Source: Verticillium longisporum (Eukaryota; Ascomycota; Sordariomycetes; Glomerellales; Plectosphaerellaceae). From it: a stretch of 64,000 bases of DNA. The notes below the pieces were generated by a model, which worked only from the letters and a program-made list of their open reading frames with translations, made no database searches and had not been told where the DNA came from. The translations under genes were made by a program, and so were the position numbers. Location of the stretch: positions 2,914,001-2,978,000 of the forward strand of contig JAETXT010000004.1 in assembly GCA_019188255.1 (NCBI GenBank), given 5' to 3'. Positions 36,371 through 49,287 of the stretch are shown here, piece by piece. Each line of letters starts with the position of its first letter. Within the stretch, counting starts at the first letter, position 1.

Positions 36371-38213
36371 ATGACCGCCAACGAATCTCATGTCACGGTG
36401 CAGAAACGCCTTCATTATGCACCTCCCTGGGCCGATGTGTCTATCATTGGCATTGCAGGCTCGTCGGGCTCTGGCAAGTCGACGCTGGCGCATGCCATTT
36501 GCAAGAAGCTGAACCTGCCGTGGGTTGTCATCTTGTCCATGGTAAGCATTCAGCTGAGTCGAGTGGCTGGGAGGAAAGGTCCTAACATGAGAAGGATTCC
36601 TTCTATAACCCTTTGACGCCGGAGCAATCTAAGAAAGCGTTCAACAACGACTTCGACTTCGACTCCCCAGAGGTAGATCCCTCCTCCTAACCTCCCACGT
36701 GAAAAATCGCGTGCTTAATAATAGTGTGTAGGCTATCGACTTTGATGTCTTGACGCAGTGTCTTCGAGACCTCAAGGCTGGGTGCGTATCGCTCAATGTT
36801 TCCTTGCATAAGACAAGATGCAGCATCCCCCGGCCTCTGACTAATGATGAACAGTAAGAGGGCAGAGATTCCTGTCTACTCTTTCGCCAAGCACCAGCGT
36901 CTGGACCATTCTACCACGATTTATTCACCACATGTTTTGATCCTCGAGGGTATCTTTGCCCTGTACGACCAACGTATTTTGGATCTACTGGACATGAAGG
37001 TATTGCTACCCTTATGCGTTAGGCCACAGGCTGGCGCTGACGGTTCCAGATTTTCTGCGAGGCCGATCCCGACACATGCCTGTCTAGACGAGGTATGAAC
37101 CTTAAGCTCCACTGGCATGACACCTGCTTATACCCTATAGTTCTTCGCGATGTCAGGGAACGCGATCGTGACGTCGAGGGTATCATGAAGCAGTGGTTCG
37201 GATTTGTCAAGCCCAATTTCGAGAAGGTAGGAATCTCAGCTCACTGCATGAACGCTGCTAATTAAGCGTAGTATGTCGAGCCGCAACGCAAGGTGGCTGG
37301 TAAGTCGCACCACGTTCCAGGGGTCTTCAACACCGATTAACGGACGTAGATGTCATCGTTCCTCGTGGTATTGAGAACCACGTTGCTATGAGTAAGCTTG
37401 CCGTCGATGACCACGCCATGCATGGTGAAACTAACATTCCTCAGCCATGGTGGTTCAGTACATTGAGCGAAAGCTGCTTGAGAAGTCAACGCATCACCGT
37501 GCCGCCTTGACTCAACTCGAGATCGACGCAGCGGCAGAGCCGTTGTCTGACAAGGTCTTCATCCTTGACCAGACGCCACAGTTGCGGGGCATGAACACGA
37601 TTCTCCAAGACATTGATACCTCTGCCGAGGATTTCATCTTTTACTTCGACAGGCTGGCCTGTCTACTGGTTGAGAAGTACGCCGCTGCCTGCCTTGAACT
37701 TACCCGAGAGAAAAGACTGACGATATCAGGGCACTCAACAATGTCCGATTCAAGGAGTACGACGCAGAGACGCCCGCGGGCTACAAGTACAAGGGTCTCC
37801 AGGCCAAGGGTGAGGTCACAGCAGTGCTCGTGCTCCGTGGCGGCGCCGCGTTTGAGACGGCACTGCACAGACTGATCCCCGACTGCCGCACCGGGCGTAT
37901 CCTCGTCCAGTCGAACGTACGGACTGGCGGGCCGGAGCTGCACTACATGAAGCTTCCCAGCCAAATCGAGAAGAGTGAAAGTGTGCTCTTGATCGACACG
38001 CAGATGGCCAGCGGCGGTGCGGCGCTGATGGCCGTGCAGGTACTCGTTGACCACGGCGTTGCGCAGGAGAACATCGTGCTGGCGTGCTATCATGCTGGCA
38101 AGCTGGGTGTGCACCGGTTGACCAAAGTCTTCCCCGGTATATCTGTCGTGCTGTGTAACATGCTGCCCGACAGTGAGAACCGATGGGTGGAGAAGAGGTA
38201 CTTCCGGTGCTGA
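36371..38213 (+). CDS. URK1: Uridine kinase with C-terminal UPRTase-like domain
   Basis: Ten exons: 36371-36541, 36595-36672, 36732-36781, 36855-36999, 37050-37092, 37141-37226, 37272-37299, 37350-37391, 37445-37676, 37730-38213. All nine introns are 45-73 nt and every join keeps the frame, giving 452 residues. The P-loop GSSGSGKST is at residues 30-38; DSFYNPL, YSPHVLILEGIFAL, the lid region RRVLRDVRERDRD and FVKPNFEKYVEPQRKVADVIVPRG follow as in uridine/cytidine kinases. The C-terminal half resembles uracil phosphoribosyltransferase, but the PRPP loop reads DTQMASGGAA and the terminal GDRYFGT-type motif is absent, so this half is probably not catalytic, as in UCKL1/Urk1. It phosphorylates uridine and cytidine in pyrimidine salvage. 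Confidence 0.94.
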
Positions 38214-40747
38214 TTGACGACTGGATGAGGATGGGTTGGGCAATTGGAAATAGGCCGAGCAAAGGTTTAACTAGGTCATCTGGCATGAGGGAAAGGGTTT
38301 CACGCCAGCCATCTTTGTGTGATTCCTGATCTTCGTGTCAATCTGGGCGTGCTACTTCGCTATGAGCCAGCGCCTCGCAGCGAGGACCCTTGAGCATCAG
38401 GAATGAAGTCCTGCACTAGCCACCACTGGCAGCTAAAACTAGTCGTGAACCAAGGCCGGAACGTCTGAGGTTTGTGCGACTTTGGACAATAGCTCGGGGC
38501 CTACCTTATCTGCTGCTCTCTGTTCAGCCCAATAACTCTTGGAACGACCATTGGAGCCTTCTGACGAAGGTTGAGTCTTGAGGTAACGGTCGACTTCATC
38601 ACAGTTATGATGGCTAAGCCTGCTTCGTCTGAAGGATATGTCTCGAGGCTCGGTTTTACCTAGTCCTACAAGAGACGAACTCCAGCCTCGCGTCACTAAC
38701 AAAGTTTTCTACGGAACATCGTGAGCCTGCTGATTCATTAACTGGTGCCCTCGTATCTCCACCCGCGGCGCTGAAGCTTCCCTTCTCCAACGTGTCAATC
38801 TTCAGTCCCTGGTATGTGTTCGTTGCTGTTCTCTAAACGCTCCAATAGGCACTCTAGAACCTCTCTGTTGCCACCTGTCAGGGTTGGCGACGAGCGCAAA
38901 CGTCACCCAGGATGACTTTGAGAGCATAATACACTCAGTCTTCACTGGATGGGAGATTAGAGTACAATTGTGTTAAATATCTTGGGCCCGCATGAGTGGT
39001 ATGTTTGTGAAAGGTTCATTCAGGGATACTAATATTTCGCCACATAAACTTCACCTCGATTTCGCTGGATGTCTTCACTTGAACACTGAATGCTCGGCAT
39101 TGCGGGTATGGGTGCAGATATTATGGTGCAGCCTAGTAGTGGGCGAGAAATTTATTCCGTCTTGATTTAAGCATATCATTATCATACTTGATTAAAGTTC
39201 ATCCACTATCCTCCGATTGGAGGAGGAATGAGACATATATTCAGAATATGGCCTAAAGAAACAGGCCCCTGCAAAGTCACCTGGTGCTCACGGTCTGGAC
39301 GGCTCCAGAATGGTTGTTCCTTTGGACGACCAAGCTCAAAATTCAGCACATTCGTTGACAAAGTCACTTCAACGCTGTACTTTCCTACATCAGAGAACGT
39401 CAATTGTTATCATGTCGAGTACACAAGTCAATAACGTCTGAGACCGTATGTAGACTGTGACCTTTTATCTTCTGAAGTTCTGACCAGGATGATACCTCTT
39501 TCGAAATACACAATTGACAGCTCCACTGATGTGCACATCGGCCGATACATGAGAGAGTATGTCAGAGATATAATGATACGAGTCTTTACAGCACGTGATT
39601 ATCTCCAGAGAGATGCTAATCTAGAGAGTGGGAAGTTGTACCACATGCGAGCACGGCCGATTCGTACTTCATGGCCAATATCATCTAGAAGCTTGTGATG
39701 ACCAGCTGAAATGCAAACATCATTTAATCCTCTTAATGAGGGAAGTTGGACCAGATCACTTCTCGAATTATGAGACAAAGCGTTCATCCTGTCAATTTGC
39801 TGTGTGATACTTTGTCTGCGTGGACTAGGAGCAGGCGTGTTGGAGTTTTGATCAGAAAGCCGTCTTTGTGGTTTGCGTGTTTTCAGCTCGGAGATGACCT
39901 CATCAACGGAACGAGCGACCTGACGGCACGAGGAGCCCTCGGTCGTAGCCAATGGAGCTCGGTCTAGAAAAACCTGATGTGTCCGACATTATCAATTGAC
40001 TCGCGCGTCGAGCTCTCGGTACGCTGCTCGGCCGTGAAGCCGGAGGTCGGTAGGCCGGCACCTTCAGTCCGGGAAGACCGGCGTGATGTGGAGCTGCTAA
40101 GGCAAGTTGTTCGTAAAGCTGGCGTTATTCAAGCGCGTCCGTCCATTTCTTTTGGCCAAGGTCCTGTGCATGCATGTTCGATGATGTTTTCTCCGAAAAT
40201 AAAATAAAAATGGAAGATACATTTAACGTACCCAAGGCCCTGCGAAGGTTACGGATGAAGTCACTTGAGCGTCATGTACCAGAGCCATTGGGGTTGAGAT
40301 GCAAAGCTCGAGCATCGACTGTTGCATGCTTGGCCTCCCCTGATTTTGCAGCGGCTAGTGCCTGTGCTTCCACTCTGAGGTGCGGCGAGGTAACGCCGGG
40401 CTGCGGGTCAATGACGTCTGGAGAGCAGGGATCGGAGCTCTGGCTGGGTCAATGATAGCGGCCATCATCACCATCACACTAGACTGTAGCAGCCAGTACC
40501 AACTCGATCGACCAACCACCATTCCGCTCGTCTCCTGCCACAAGCTGAGGTAGCTCCGACTTCTTTTCCCTCTCAAGCACCTCGAAGCAATTTTTCTTGT
40601 GCAGTCCAGTCATAGCCTTGCTACAGCGCTCTCAATCTCCAGAGCGCGCAGTTCAATTCTCCTCGACACACGCTCGTTCACTTACTCTGCTGATGGACTG
40701 ACACCTTCCCACCGCGAGAACCGACAACCCAGCCATCACCTCATAGA
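38214..40747. other. 2.5-kb intergenic region, possible gene remnant
   Basis: No complete gene. A minus-strand open frame at 39599-39952 (117 codons) has plausible composition with a polar, Ser/Arg-rich middle but no recognisable domain and no convincing neighbouring exon; another short minus frame lies at 39206-39403. They may be remnants of one decayed gene. The last 200 bp are the pyrimidine-rich leader of NDE1. Confidence 0.4.
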
Positions 40748-42870
40748 ATGCGCCCCGCCACGGCGACAGCGGCGCCTGTCCGCCTGGCACGCGCGACACG
40801 ACAGTATCGAGGCATCACAGGACCGCACTGCCTCGCTGGCCGATCGCAACCTTTTACTCTGCAATCAAGATCATACGCGAATGTCCCCCCGCGGTCCCAA
40901 GCCCGAACCTCCCTGACGCCGTTCTTCTTCGACGCCCACAAGGCCCCCAAGGCTTCCGTCCGACCCATATCCGGCAAGCCTCTACCCCAGGTCAAGTCTA
41001 GGGTCTGGAACTTTGCCTATCGAGCGGCAGCCTGGTTTGGTATCTCTGTTGCCTTTGTCGGCGTTAGTGTCGTCGGCTTCTTCGTTTACGATGCCTCGAC
41101 ATACAAGGAACATAGCACTGGCATGGACATCACCGTCTCGCAGATGGCCTTGAACCCCCGCATTGGCGGACCAAAGAACTTGCCAATTGCCGAGGTCTTC
41201 ATTGACGACTCTGACCATGAGACGAAGCAGAACCAGAAGGACAAGCCCAAGCTCGTCATCCTCGGTGGCGGATGGGGTGGCGTTGCCATGCTCAAGGAGC
41301 TGAACCCCGACGACTACCACGTGACGGTCATCTCGCCCAAGAACTACTTTCTTTTCACGCCCATGCTGCCCTCCGCCACTGTCGGCACCTTGGAGCTCCG
41401 CTCTCTCGTCGAGCCTATCCGCAGAGTCCTCGCCCGTGTCAATGGCCACTTTGTACGCGCCAAGGCGGAGAACGTCGAGTTCTCCCACAAGCTCGTCGAG
41501 GTGTCTCAGGAGGACAAGCAAGGAAATGTGACGAGATTCTACGTTCCATACGACAAGCTTGTCATTGCCGTGGGTTCAACGACGAACCCCCACGGTGTCA
41601 AGGGACTACAGAACGCCCACTTTCTCAAGGACATTAACGATGCGCGGTTGATCCGCAACTCGATCATCCGCAACCTCGAAAAGTCTTGCCTACCGACAAC
41701 CACCGATGAGGAGCGCAAACGCCTCCTATCTTTTGTTGTCAGCGGCGGCGGCCCCACGGGTGTTGAGTTCGCGGCTGAGCTCTTCGATCTTTTGAACGAG
41801 GACCTGACGGAGAACTTCCCTCGCCTCCTGCGCAACCAAATCTCGGTGCATCTGATTCAGAGCCGTAGCCACATCCTCAACACCTATGATGAGGCAGTCT
41901 CTAAGTATGCCGAAGCTCGTTTTGCACGCGACCAGGTTGATGTTCAAATCAACTCCCGCGTTCAGGAGGTCCAGCCCGACAAAATCATTTACACACAGCG
42001 TCAGGATGACGGTAGCATCGTCACGAAAGAGATCCCCATGGGTTTCTGCCTCTGGTCCACTGGTGTTTCTCAGACGGAATTCTGCAAGCGTCTCTCGGAT
42101 AGGCTAGGCAGCATGCAGACGTACCGACATGCCCTCGAGACGGACACCCTTCTCCGCCCCACCGGTGCGCCCCTGGGCGATGTGTATGCCTTTGGCGACT
42201 GCTCTACGGTCCAGAACAACGTTGCCGATCATATCGTGACATTCCTCCGCAACCTTGCATGGAAGCGCGGCAAGGATCCCGAGACTCTTGAACTGCATTT
42301 CAGCGACTGGCGTGACGTCGCCTCTGACATCAAGAAGCGATTCCCACAAGCTATTGGCCATCTGAAGCGCGTTGACAAGCTGTTTGCTCAGTTTGACAAG
42401 GATCAGTCTGGTACCCTCGACTTTGGCGAACTTCGTGAGCTGCTCAAGCAGATCGACTCCAAGCTCACCAGTTTGCCCGCAACGGCCCAGCGTGCTCACC
42501 AACAAGGCCAGTACCTTGCGCACAAGTTCAACAAGATGGCGCGCACAGCCGACGCGCTGAGGCAGAACGAGATCCAGGACGGCGACATTGACTCTGTTGT
42601 CTACAGGGCCTTTGAGTACCACCATCTCGGCAGCCTGGCCTATATCGGCAACTCGGCCGTGTTCGATCTCGGCCAGGGCTGGAACATTACGGGCGGATTG
42701 TGGGCTGTGTACGCCTGGCGTTCCGTGTATTTCGCGCAGAGCGTGAGTTTCCGCACGAGGATGCTGCTGGCAATGGATTGGGCGAAGCGGGGTTTGTTCG
42801 GCAGAGGTAAGTTGCGTCGCTCAGGACTGGCGGCCTCTACTAACGAGTCACAGATTTGGTTGCGTATTAG
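40748..42870 (+). CDS. NDE1: External alternative NADH dehydrogenase with EF-hand
   Basis: Two exons, 40748-42806 and 42854-42870 (17 nt), intron 47 nt, 691 residues. The N-terminus is Arg/Ala-rich (mitochondrial import), followed by one membrane helix at about residues 94-115, as in intermembrane-space-facing type II dehydrogenases. Two Rossmann motifs are present: VILGGGWGGVAML (about 171) and VVSGGGPTGVEFAAE (about 329), for FAD and NADH. An EF-hand loop DKDQSGTLDFGE lies near residue 550, suggesting calcium regulation as in the Neurospora 64-kDa enzyme. The C-terminal YIGNSAVFDL and YFAQSVSFRTRM match the membrane-anchoring end. The enzyme oxidises cytosolic NADH and reduces ubiquinone without pumping protons. 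Its terminal exon encodes only the last five residues. Confidence 0.96.
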
Positions 42871-43013
42871 AAGCGTTTCAATGAGCATCATGTGCGATAG
42901 TTTCTTGATTTCATGGACAGGAGGATCAGGACACATGTCAAATAGATCATTACAGCCAGCCCGGCTTATGTATTCACGCTGCGTTATGAAGCGAAGTCCT
43001 TGTCCCCCTGCAT

Positions 43014-44447
43014 CTATAACCTGAAATCCTTGTACGACCACTTCTCCGAGTACTTGACCTTTGGCGCCTTGTGGAAGGCGATCCTCCTGCGGCTCTCGAC
43101 CTTGCCACGCACCAACAAGCTCCTGTACCTGTCCTTGAGCAGGTTGCCCTCGGGCCGCAGCCTGCGGAGCGAGTCCTGCAGCTCATCCGGCAGAACGAGC
43201 TCGAGGTCACCCTCGGGCAGCTTGCTCTTGCCGAGCTTCTTCCTCCGCAGCGCGACCTCGCCGGCACCGTCGTCCTCCTCGTCCGAAGAGTCGACTTCGG
43301 CCTGTTGCGCGACGAGGGCCTGCACAAAGGCGTCGCGCTCGGCAATGTCGGACGCAATCTCCCTGATGCGTTTCGTCTGCTCGTCGCGGGCTTTGATCTT
43401 GGACTCGTGCTTCTTCAGACCCTCCTCGGCCTTGCGGCGCTTGATCCTGTTGCGCTGGACCGTTGTCTTGCGCTTGCGCGGCTTGCTCGCCGCCGACACA
43501 CCCTCTGCATCCGACCCCTCGGCATCCGTCTCGAAGCCCTCCCAGGCCGAGTCCTCGTCCCACTCGGAGAGGTTGGCGCGCGCCTCGGCAGCGTCGGCCT
43601 CGGCAGCGGACCGGGCAATGGCTTCCTCGCGCAGGCGCGTCTCTTCCTCCTTGGCGAGACGCTTCTTCTCGACCTCGACGGCCTTGGCCGACTCGACCTC
43701 GAGGCGGGCGGCGTAGTCCTCGAAGAGGGGGTTGTAACTGTGGCCGCCCTTGGGCTTGGCCACGGCGCGGACCGTCTTGCCCGACGCTGCGAGGGAGACG
43801 GGTTTGTGGCGCAGCGTGCGCGGGGGCTTGGGCATTTCCTTCTCGGGGATAAAGTTGTCCTCGGCCCGCTCGACGACGGGCTTCTCGACGGGCGGCGGCG
43901 CGGCCCAGACGTCGTAGGTCGCCGGCTGGACGTCGATGGTCGAGGGCGCCTGGCCGTCGGCGACGCGGCGCAGGCGCGCGAGCTCGGCGGCCGACACCCA
44001 GTCCTTGCGGGCGCGCTTCGTCGGGAGCAGGCCGTCTGAGGTCTTGGGGGCGGGCCGCTTGCGCAGGGACACGGCGGGGACGGCGGAGCGTTGAGCGATG
44101 ATCTCGTCGGCGCGCAGCGTCTTGGTCACGCGCTGCTTCTTCTTGGGGTCCGTCTCGCCGACGGTGTCGATGGCGAAGAGGTCGGCTGAGTCCTTCTCGG
44201 CGGTGACACCACTGGGTTTCTGTTAGCCGGGCGGGGCCTCATGTGGAAGTATGGCTCAGGCAATGGGCCGGGGAAAAATGGGCTCTCTCTCTTACCCTCG
44301 GATGACTTCGTCGTTGAGGGCGTCGAGGCCTTGCTCAACTTCGGTGAGGTCGACGTTTTTCCTCCATGCCTTCTTGCCTTTCCTTGACGGTTGCTTGTGC
44401 TGTTGGGGCGCCTCGGTCGACCCCGAGAGGGGTTTGAGAACGGGCAT
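43014..44447 (-). CDS. NOP53: Ribosome biogenesis protein Nop53
   Basis: Two exons, 44447-44296 and 44211-43014, intron 84 nt, 449 residues. The N-terminus contains KGKKAWRKNVDLTEVEQGLDAL, the Nop53/GLTSCR2 signature, then a second conserved element (EKDSADLFAIDTVG and PTYDVWAAP-like ATYDVWAAP). Long Arg/Lys/Glu-rich helical stretches follow, and the C-terminus has LPDELQDSLRRLRPEGNLLKDRYRSLLVRG, typical of the family end. By homology it is a nucleolar 60S assembly factor that recruits the exosome-associated helicase Mtr4 for 5.8S/ITS2 processing; the N-terminal Mtr4-binding motif is the AIM. It is convergent with NDE1 (143 bp between stops) and divergent from YPT6. Confidence 0.93.
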
Positions 44448-45011
44448 TGTGGTGGTTTGGTCGTGGTGGAAAGGCAAAAGCTGGCAATGGCGAACTTTTG
44501 CTTCCTGCAGATAAGACGAAAGGCAGTTCTAGTTCTGCATGTATACCAAAATCGTTGGTCTGCCACCTGCTTCAGGGTCGGCGGGGATTCTGGATTTTTT
44601 TCCATAGGACAATCTAATCAGCACGTGAGCGGAATGTGGAGCCATCGAGCAAACTTCCCCCAGTCGATTTTAGAGTGGGAACAATGCCTTATCTTATCGT
44701 CGTGCATCTCCACCAATCGCTCGTAATGACCGCCGCCAAGGTCGAGAGGCACGAGAATGGAAAGCTCCAGACCTGCAGACCTCCTTTCCCCCTGCAACCT
44801 CACTCAAGCTATTCTCGAGACGCCTCCCCCGACTTTGACGGCATCACGCGTGCGAACGACTGTCGTAACGGACACCATTCGTTGAACGCCGCTGCGACTT
44901 TTGCGAACCGACAAGAACCGTCCGCACCGTGTCGCCCCCCCTCCCCTCCTTCGAGCCCTATCCCCCGCCCCTCCCCCATACCGAGGCTAAGAGGACAGCA
45001 ACATCGGCAAG
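44448..45011. promoter_or_regulatory. Divergent promoter of NOP53 and YPT6
   Basis: 564 bp between start codons. A CACGTG E-box lies near 44622-44627. The YPT6-proximal 150 bp are C-rich leader sequence. No other gene is supported. Confidence 0.5.
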
Positions 45012-45869
<858 letters not shown>

Positions 45870-46869
45870 GCGGCCAGTGTGGGCCGCCCCCGTCCCCCCT
45901 TGGGGACTACGAGATGCAACGCTGTGATGAACGGGCCGCCGGGGCAGGATATCTATCTTAAGCATAGCGTGCAAATGAGGCTGCTTTCATCGGTTCAGTT
46001 TGTATCATATTTGGCAGACCATGCTCACGATCGTTCGTACATACAGTACCTCCTACCTTATTTTAATCAGTTTGAGTCGAGTTTAGTCCGGGTTCTTGTG
46101 ATCTGTCATGTTTCCACCAGCCAGCCGAATGTGCACCAGGGGTGGTTGAGGGCAGGGCGCTGGCGAGGGTGGTCTACGATCAATGCTGGCGCACGGGATT
46201 TCCACTTGGTCCGTTGCATGTCATCTCTAGACAAGACTTTCTTATCTTTTGACTTGAGATCGCCTTGTGTGACAGCTTTGACCATCTGCCCTGAGAGATG
46301 TGAGTATATTCCCTCGAATACAGAGGCGACATGAATTGATTGTAACACCCGCTTTGACGATGGAACATCCAACAGCGTACTGATTGTCGTGAGCTCGTCA
46401 CTCAGAAAACGGGCAACAGCCCACAAATCTACAACATGAACTTGGGCAGATCTCTCTTCGTCGGACACCTGGTGCTGCCCGGCTCCAGCGGTCGCATGCA
46501 GGCTGCCGGTCGCGTGACAGTCCGAGGCAGCCGGCGACCTGCCCCCCCATTGTGGACCGGTTATGTCATGGGCTTGGACCCTGCGTTCGCTTTCGCTCAG
46601 CCAACAGCCTACCAGCGGCCAGCCAGCGGCCTACCAGCGACCAGCCAGCACCCAGCCAGGATTGCTCCTTCGCCTTGGGCCTAATTACCGAGAGATCCGC
46701 TTCGACCGCCAGACCATCATCGTTTTCTCCTGGCGGCTTTCTTGATTTGCCATTTGCACCAACACACCTGCGATACCACCAGCGACATCACCTGCGACAC
46801 AACCTACGCGCCCTGTTCGACACTGCATAATTTTTTTAGACGCGACACGGAAAAACGACTCTACAGATC
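45870..46869. other. Intergenic region between YPT6 and KEI1
   Basis: It holds the YPT6 3' end and the KEI1 promoter. A short imperfect repeat of CCAGCGGCCAGC-like words lies at about 46610-46660. No gene seen; the open frames on both strands are short and lack domains. Confidence 0.5.
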
Positions 46870-47724
46870 ATGGCGCTTAACGCATGGGGCTGGCTGCCTA
46901 GGCCCAAGGTACGTTCCCCGTTGTGCCGCCATCTCACGTCGCGTCCTCCAGAGCCATTTTCTAATAATTGCCAGACCTTCCTCGGCCTCATCAGCCTGCA
47001 AAATGGCACCGAAATGATCACCCTGACGCTCATCTTCAACAAGCTCACGGGTTTCTACGGCCTGCTCGCCATCCTCACGGGATACTCTCTGTCGCTCCTC
47101 CAGCTCTCCATGTACATCTACTCCCTCGGCGTCCTCCTCGGCACGGCCGCTCTCCTGCCGCATATTCGCAAGCAGACGCCCTTTGAGTGCCTCGCCCTCG
47201 CCTGGCTCTACATAATCGACACGGTCCTCAACGCAGCGTACACCACGGCCTTCGCCTTGTCGTGGTTCGCCCACTCGACCGCCCTCGAGCGCCACCCCTC
47301 CCCTGCCGATGGCTCCTCCATCTCGGTCAACTCCGCCGTCCCCGACGCGACCCTCGCCACCGGCACTCCCGTCGTTCCTGATGTGCCCGGCTCGACCAAG
47401 CACATCGGTCCTGAGGAGTCGTGGACGAGCCTCGGCCTCGTCATTGGCTTCACCGTCGTGCGCGTCTACCTCGCACTCGTCGTCATGGCGTTCGCCCAGC
47501 AGGTCCTGCAGCGCGTCGGCGAGAGCGGCTGGGTGCCTGAGAACCGCAAGGTTGATGCCGAGGCCCTCATCCCGCGCGGTACGCGCGAGGCCGAAGGCTG
47601 GAACGGACGCCTGGGCAGCGAGATCCTCAGCACCGACAGGTCGTACTGGCTCGACGAGAGCGCGCACGACGAGTGGGCGAAGAACATGAGCAGCAAGATG
47701 CGCGGCGCCGCTGCGCAGGTCTGA
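46870..47724 (+). CDS. KEI1: Inositol phosphorylceramide synthase regulatory subunit Kei1
   Basis: Two exons, 46870-46908 and 46975-47724, intron 66 nt, 262 residues. The first exon gives MALNAWGWLPRPK; the second begins TFLGLISLQNGTEMITL and continues with FNKLTGFYGLLAILTG, LSMYIYSLGVLLGTAALLPHIRKQ, FECLALAWLYIIDTVLNAAYTTAFALSWF and, after a Ser/Pro-rich loop, a further membrane helix (LGLVIGFTVVRVYLALVVMAFAQQVL). This is the Kei1 family. In yeast Kei1 is a Golgi membrane protein required for activity and localisation of Aur1, the enzyme making inositol phosphorylceramide. Four or so membrane helices are visible and the C-terminal tail is hydrophilic. Confidence 0.9.
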   Translation: MALNAWGWLPRPKVRSPLCRHLTSRPPEPFSNNCQTFLGLISLQNGTEMITLTLIFNKLTGFYGLLAILTGYSLSLLQLSMYIYSLGVLLGTAALLPHIRKQTPFECLALAWLYIIDTVLNAAYTTAFALSWFAHSTALERHPSPADGSSISVNSAVPDATLATGTPVVPDVPGSTKHIGPEESWTSLGLVIGFTVVRVYLALVVMAFAQQVLQRVGESGWVPENRKVDAEALIPRGTREAEGWNGRLGSEILSTDRSYWLDESAHDEWAKNMSSKMRGAAAQV

Positions 47725-49287
47725 TCTGGTTGCCTAATGAACGGATAGAGAGGAACAGCCATTCGTCGGCTACGATCCTCCTTATCTCGTCACGCAATGT
47801 GGTGCAGCAGCACGCACTGTAGATTTCTGCATACAGTCATTCGTTTGCGAGCAGGCCCGGCATCTCCCTTCCGCTCGCTCTCTGGCGAACCGGAGGACGG
47901 AGGGATTCGGCCGCTCGGGCGTTCGGGGTTCACATCAAACTGGGGCGTCATGCTGGTCTGACGGCACTTGACCAACGGGGCGCGTCGGCGTATGGCCGGG
48001 GATTGAAGCGGCCAAAGGGACGAGGCGGTCGGCGGTGACGCCACCGGCTCAAATCCCGTGGCGGGTATATGATGAACACATTACACTGGAGCATTACATA
48101 GGAATTAATAAGTAATTTGGACACTGCAGAAACCCCAAGACATGTGACCCGAGCGCGAAGTGACGCAAGGTAGTGGTAGTGGTGTGTGTGTCAAGCTACC
48201 CCCATCCACTCAGCTGAAAGAGCTGAGCCGTGTTGGGCTACTGGAGGAACATGTCTTCAACCAGTCTTCCTCGATCATTCGGCTAATAAGCAGTTTGGTC
48301 GTGAGGTAATTGAATGAACCATGGCTGGCCATGTCAGCAGTGCCGCCTCTGAGGTGCCTTTGGACCCAAAGATGACCATGGTGAACCGCATGCGCTTCCT
48401 GATATCCATCAAAGTAACCTATCCACTCAAACCGCCAGCAATGGAGAGCCGCCCCCAGAAGTCAATGATGGCACGATAAAACTCTGGCTCTTCAGCGGGA
48501 CCACTTTCTCTGTCTCGCCCCAACGAACCCCAGGGGGGCAGCAAAAGAAAGCCCCATTAGTCATGAGGTGCCTCACAGCAACAGCGCAGCCGGTACTCGG
48601 TACAAGCGAAGACGAGCAAGTGACGAGCAAAAAAAAAAGGTCAAACCTCGAGGCTACGTGAGCGGTAACGGAGCCTGGCCTGTTCGAAGATCCCCGGCAA
48701 CGTGGGGTGCGCAGGGCGCTAGCGATCACGCAATTCTACGGTGCGACACATGAGCCCGAAAAAAAAACAGGCACCAAGAGGGCATTCCAGCCACTGGGGC
48801 CCAAGTCGCCGTCTTCAGGGTCCTCGCCGTGAAGAGGCGTGCGCGCACCGCAAACAGCGACCTCCATCTCCTCGGAGCGGGCATCGGGTTGCCCCACGCG
48901 GGTGTCCTCTACGGTAGAAGAGCCCACAAGGGAACACAAAGACAAAAAGCGCCCACCGTACTATTTCTCCGTCCGCCCTCTCTGGCGGGGCAAATTTTGC
49001 TGGTCCTGGCTGGCTCGCTGGCCGAGGTGGGCTCTGGACAAGCACCTCATCGGTGGGACAACCACCCCATGCGCGCCGCCGCCGTCCAGGGACGCAGGAC
49101 GGGTGGACTAGACGCGGCTGTTGAGTGGGAATTAAAACCAAACAAGCCATTCATTCATACATCTTCTGAGCCATTGCTGACCATTCCCTTTTCTCGCTTC
49201 CTTTCCTTCGTCCAACTGATTCCTCCTCAACCCCCCCCCTTCCCCTCCCTTCTCTGTCTGCCGTTGTGGGAAGAGCGAGCAATCACA
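47725..49287. other. 1.6-kb intergenic region upstream of sulfite reductase
   Basis: No gene is supported; overlapping frames around 48800-49350 on both strands lack domains. The last 150 bp are a strongly pyrimidine-rich leader directly before the MET5 start codon. Confidence 0.5.

Noticed and set aside
39599..39952. 117-codon minus-strand open frame as a gene
   Set aside because: Composition is plausible, but there is no recognisable domain, no partner exon and no clear start context; kept only as a possible remnant.
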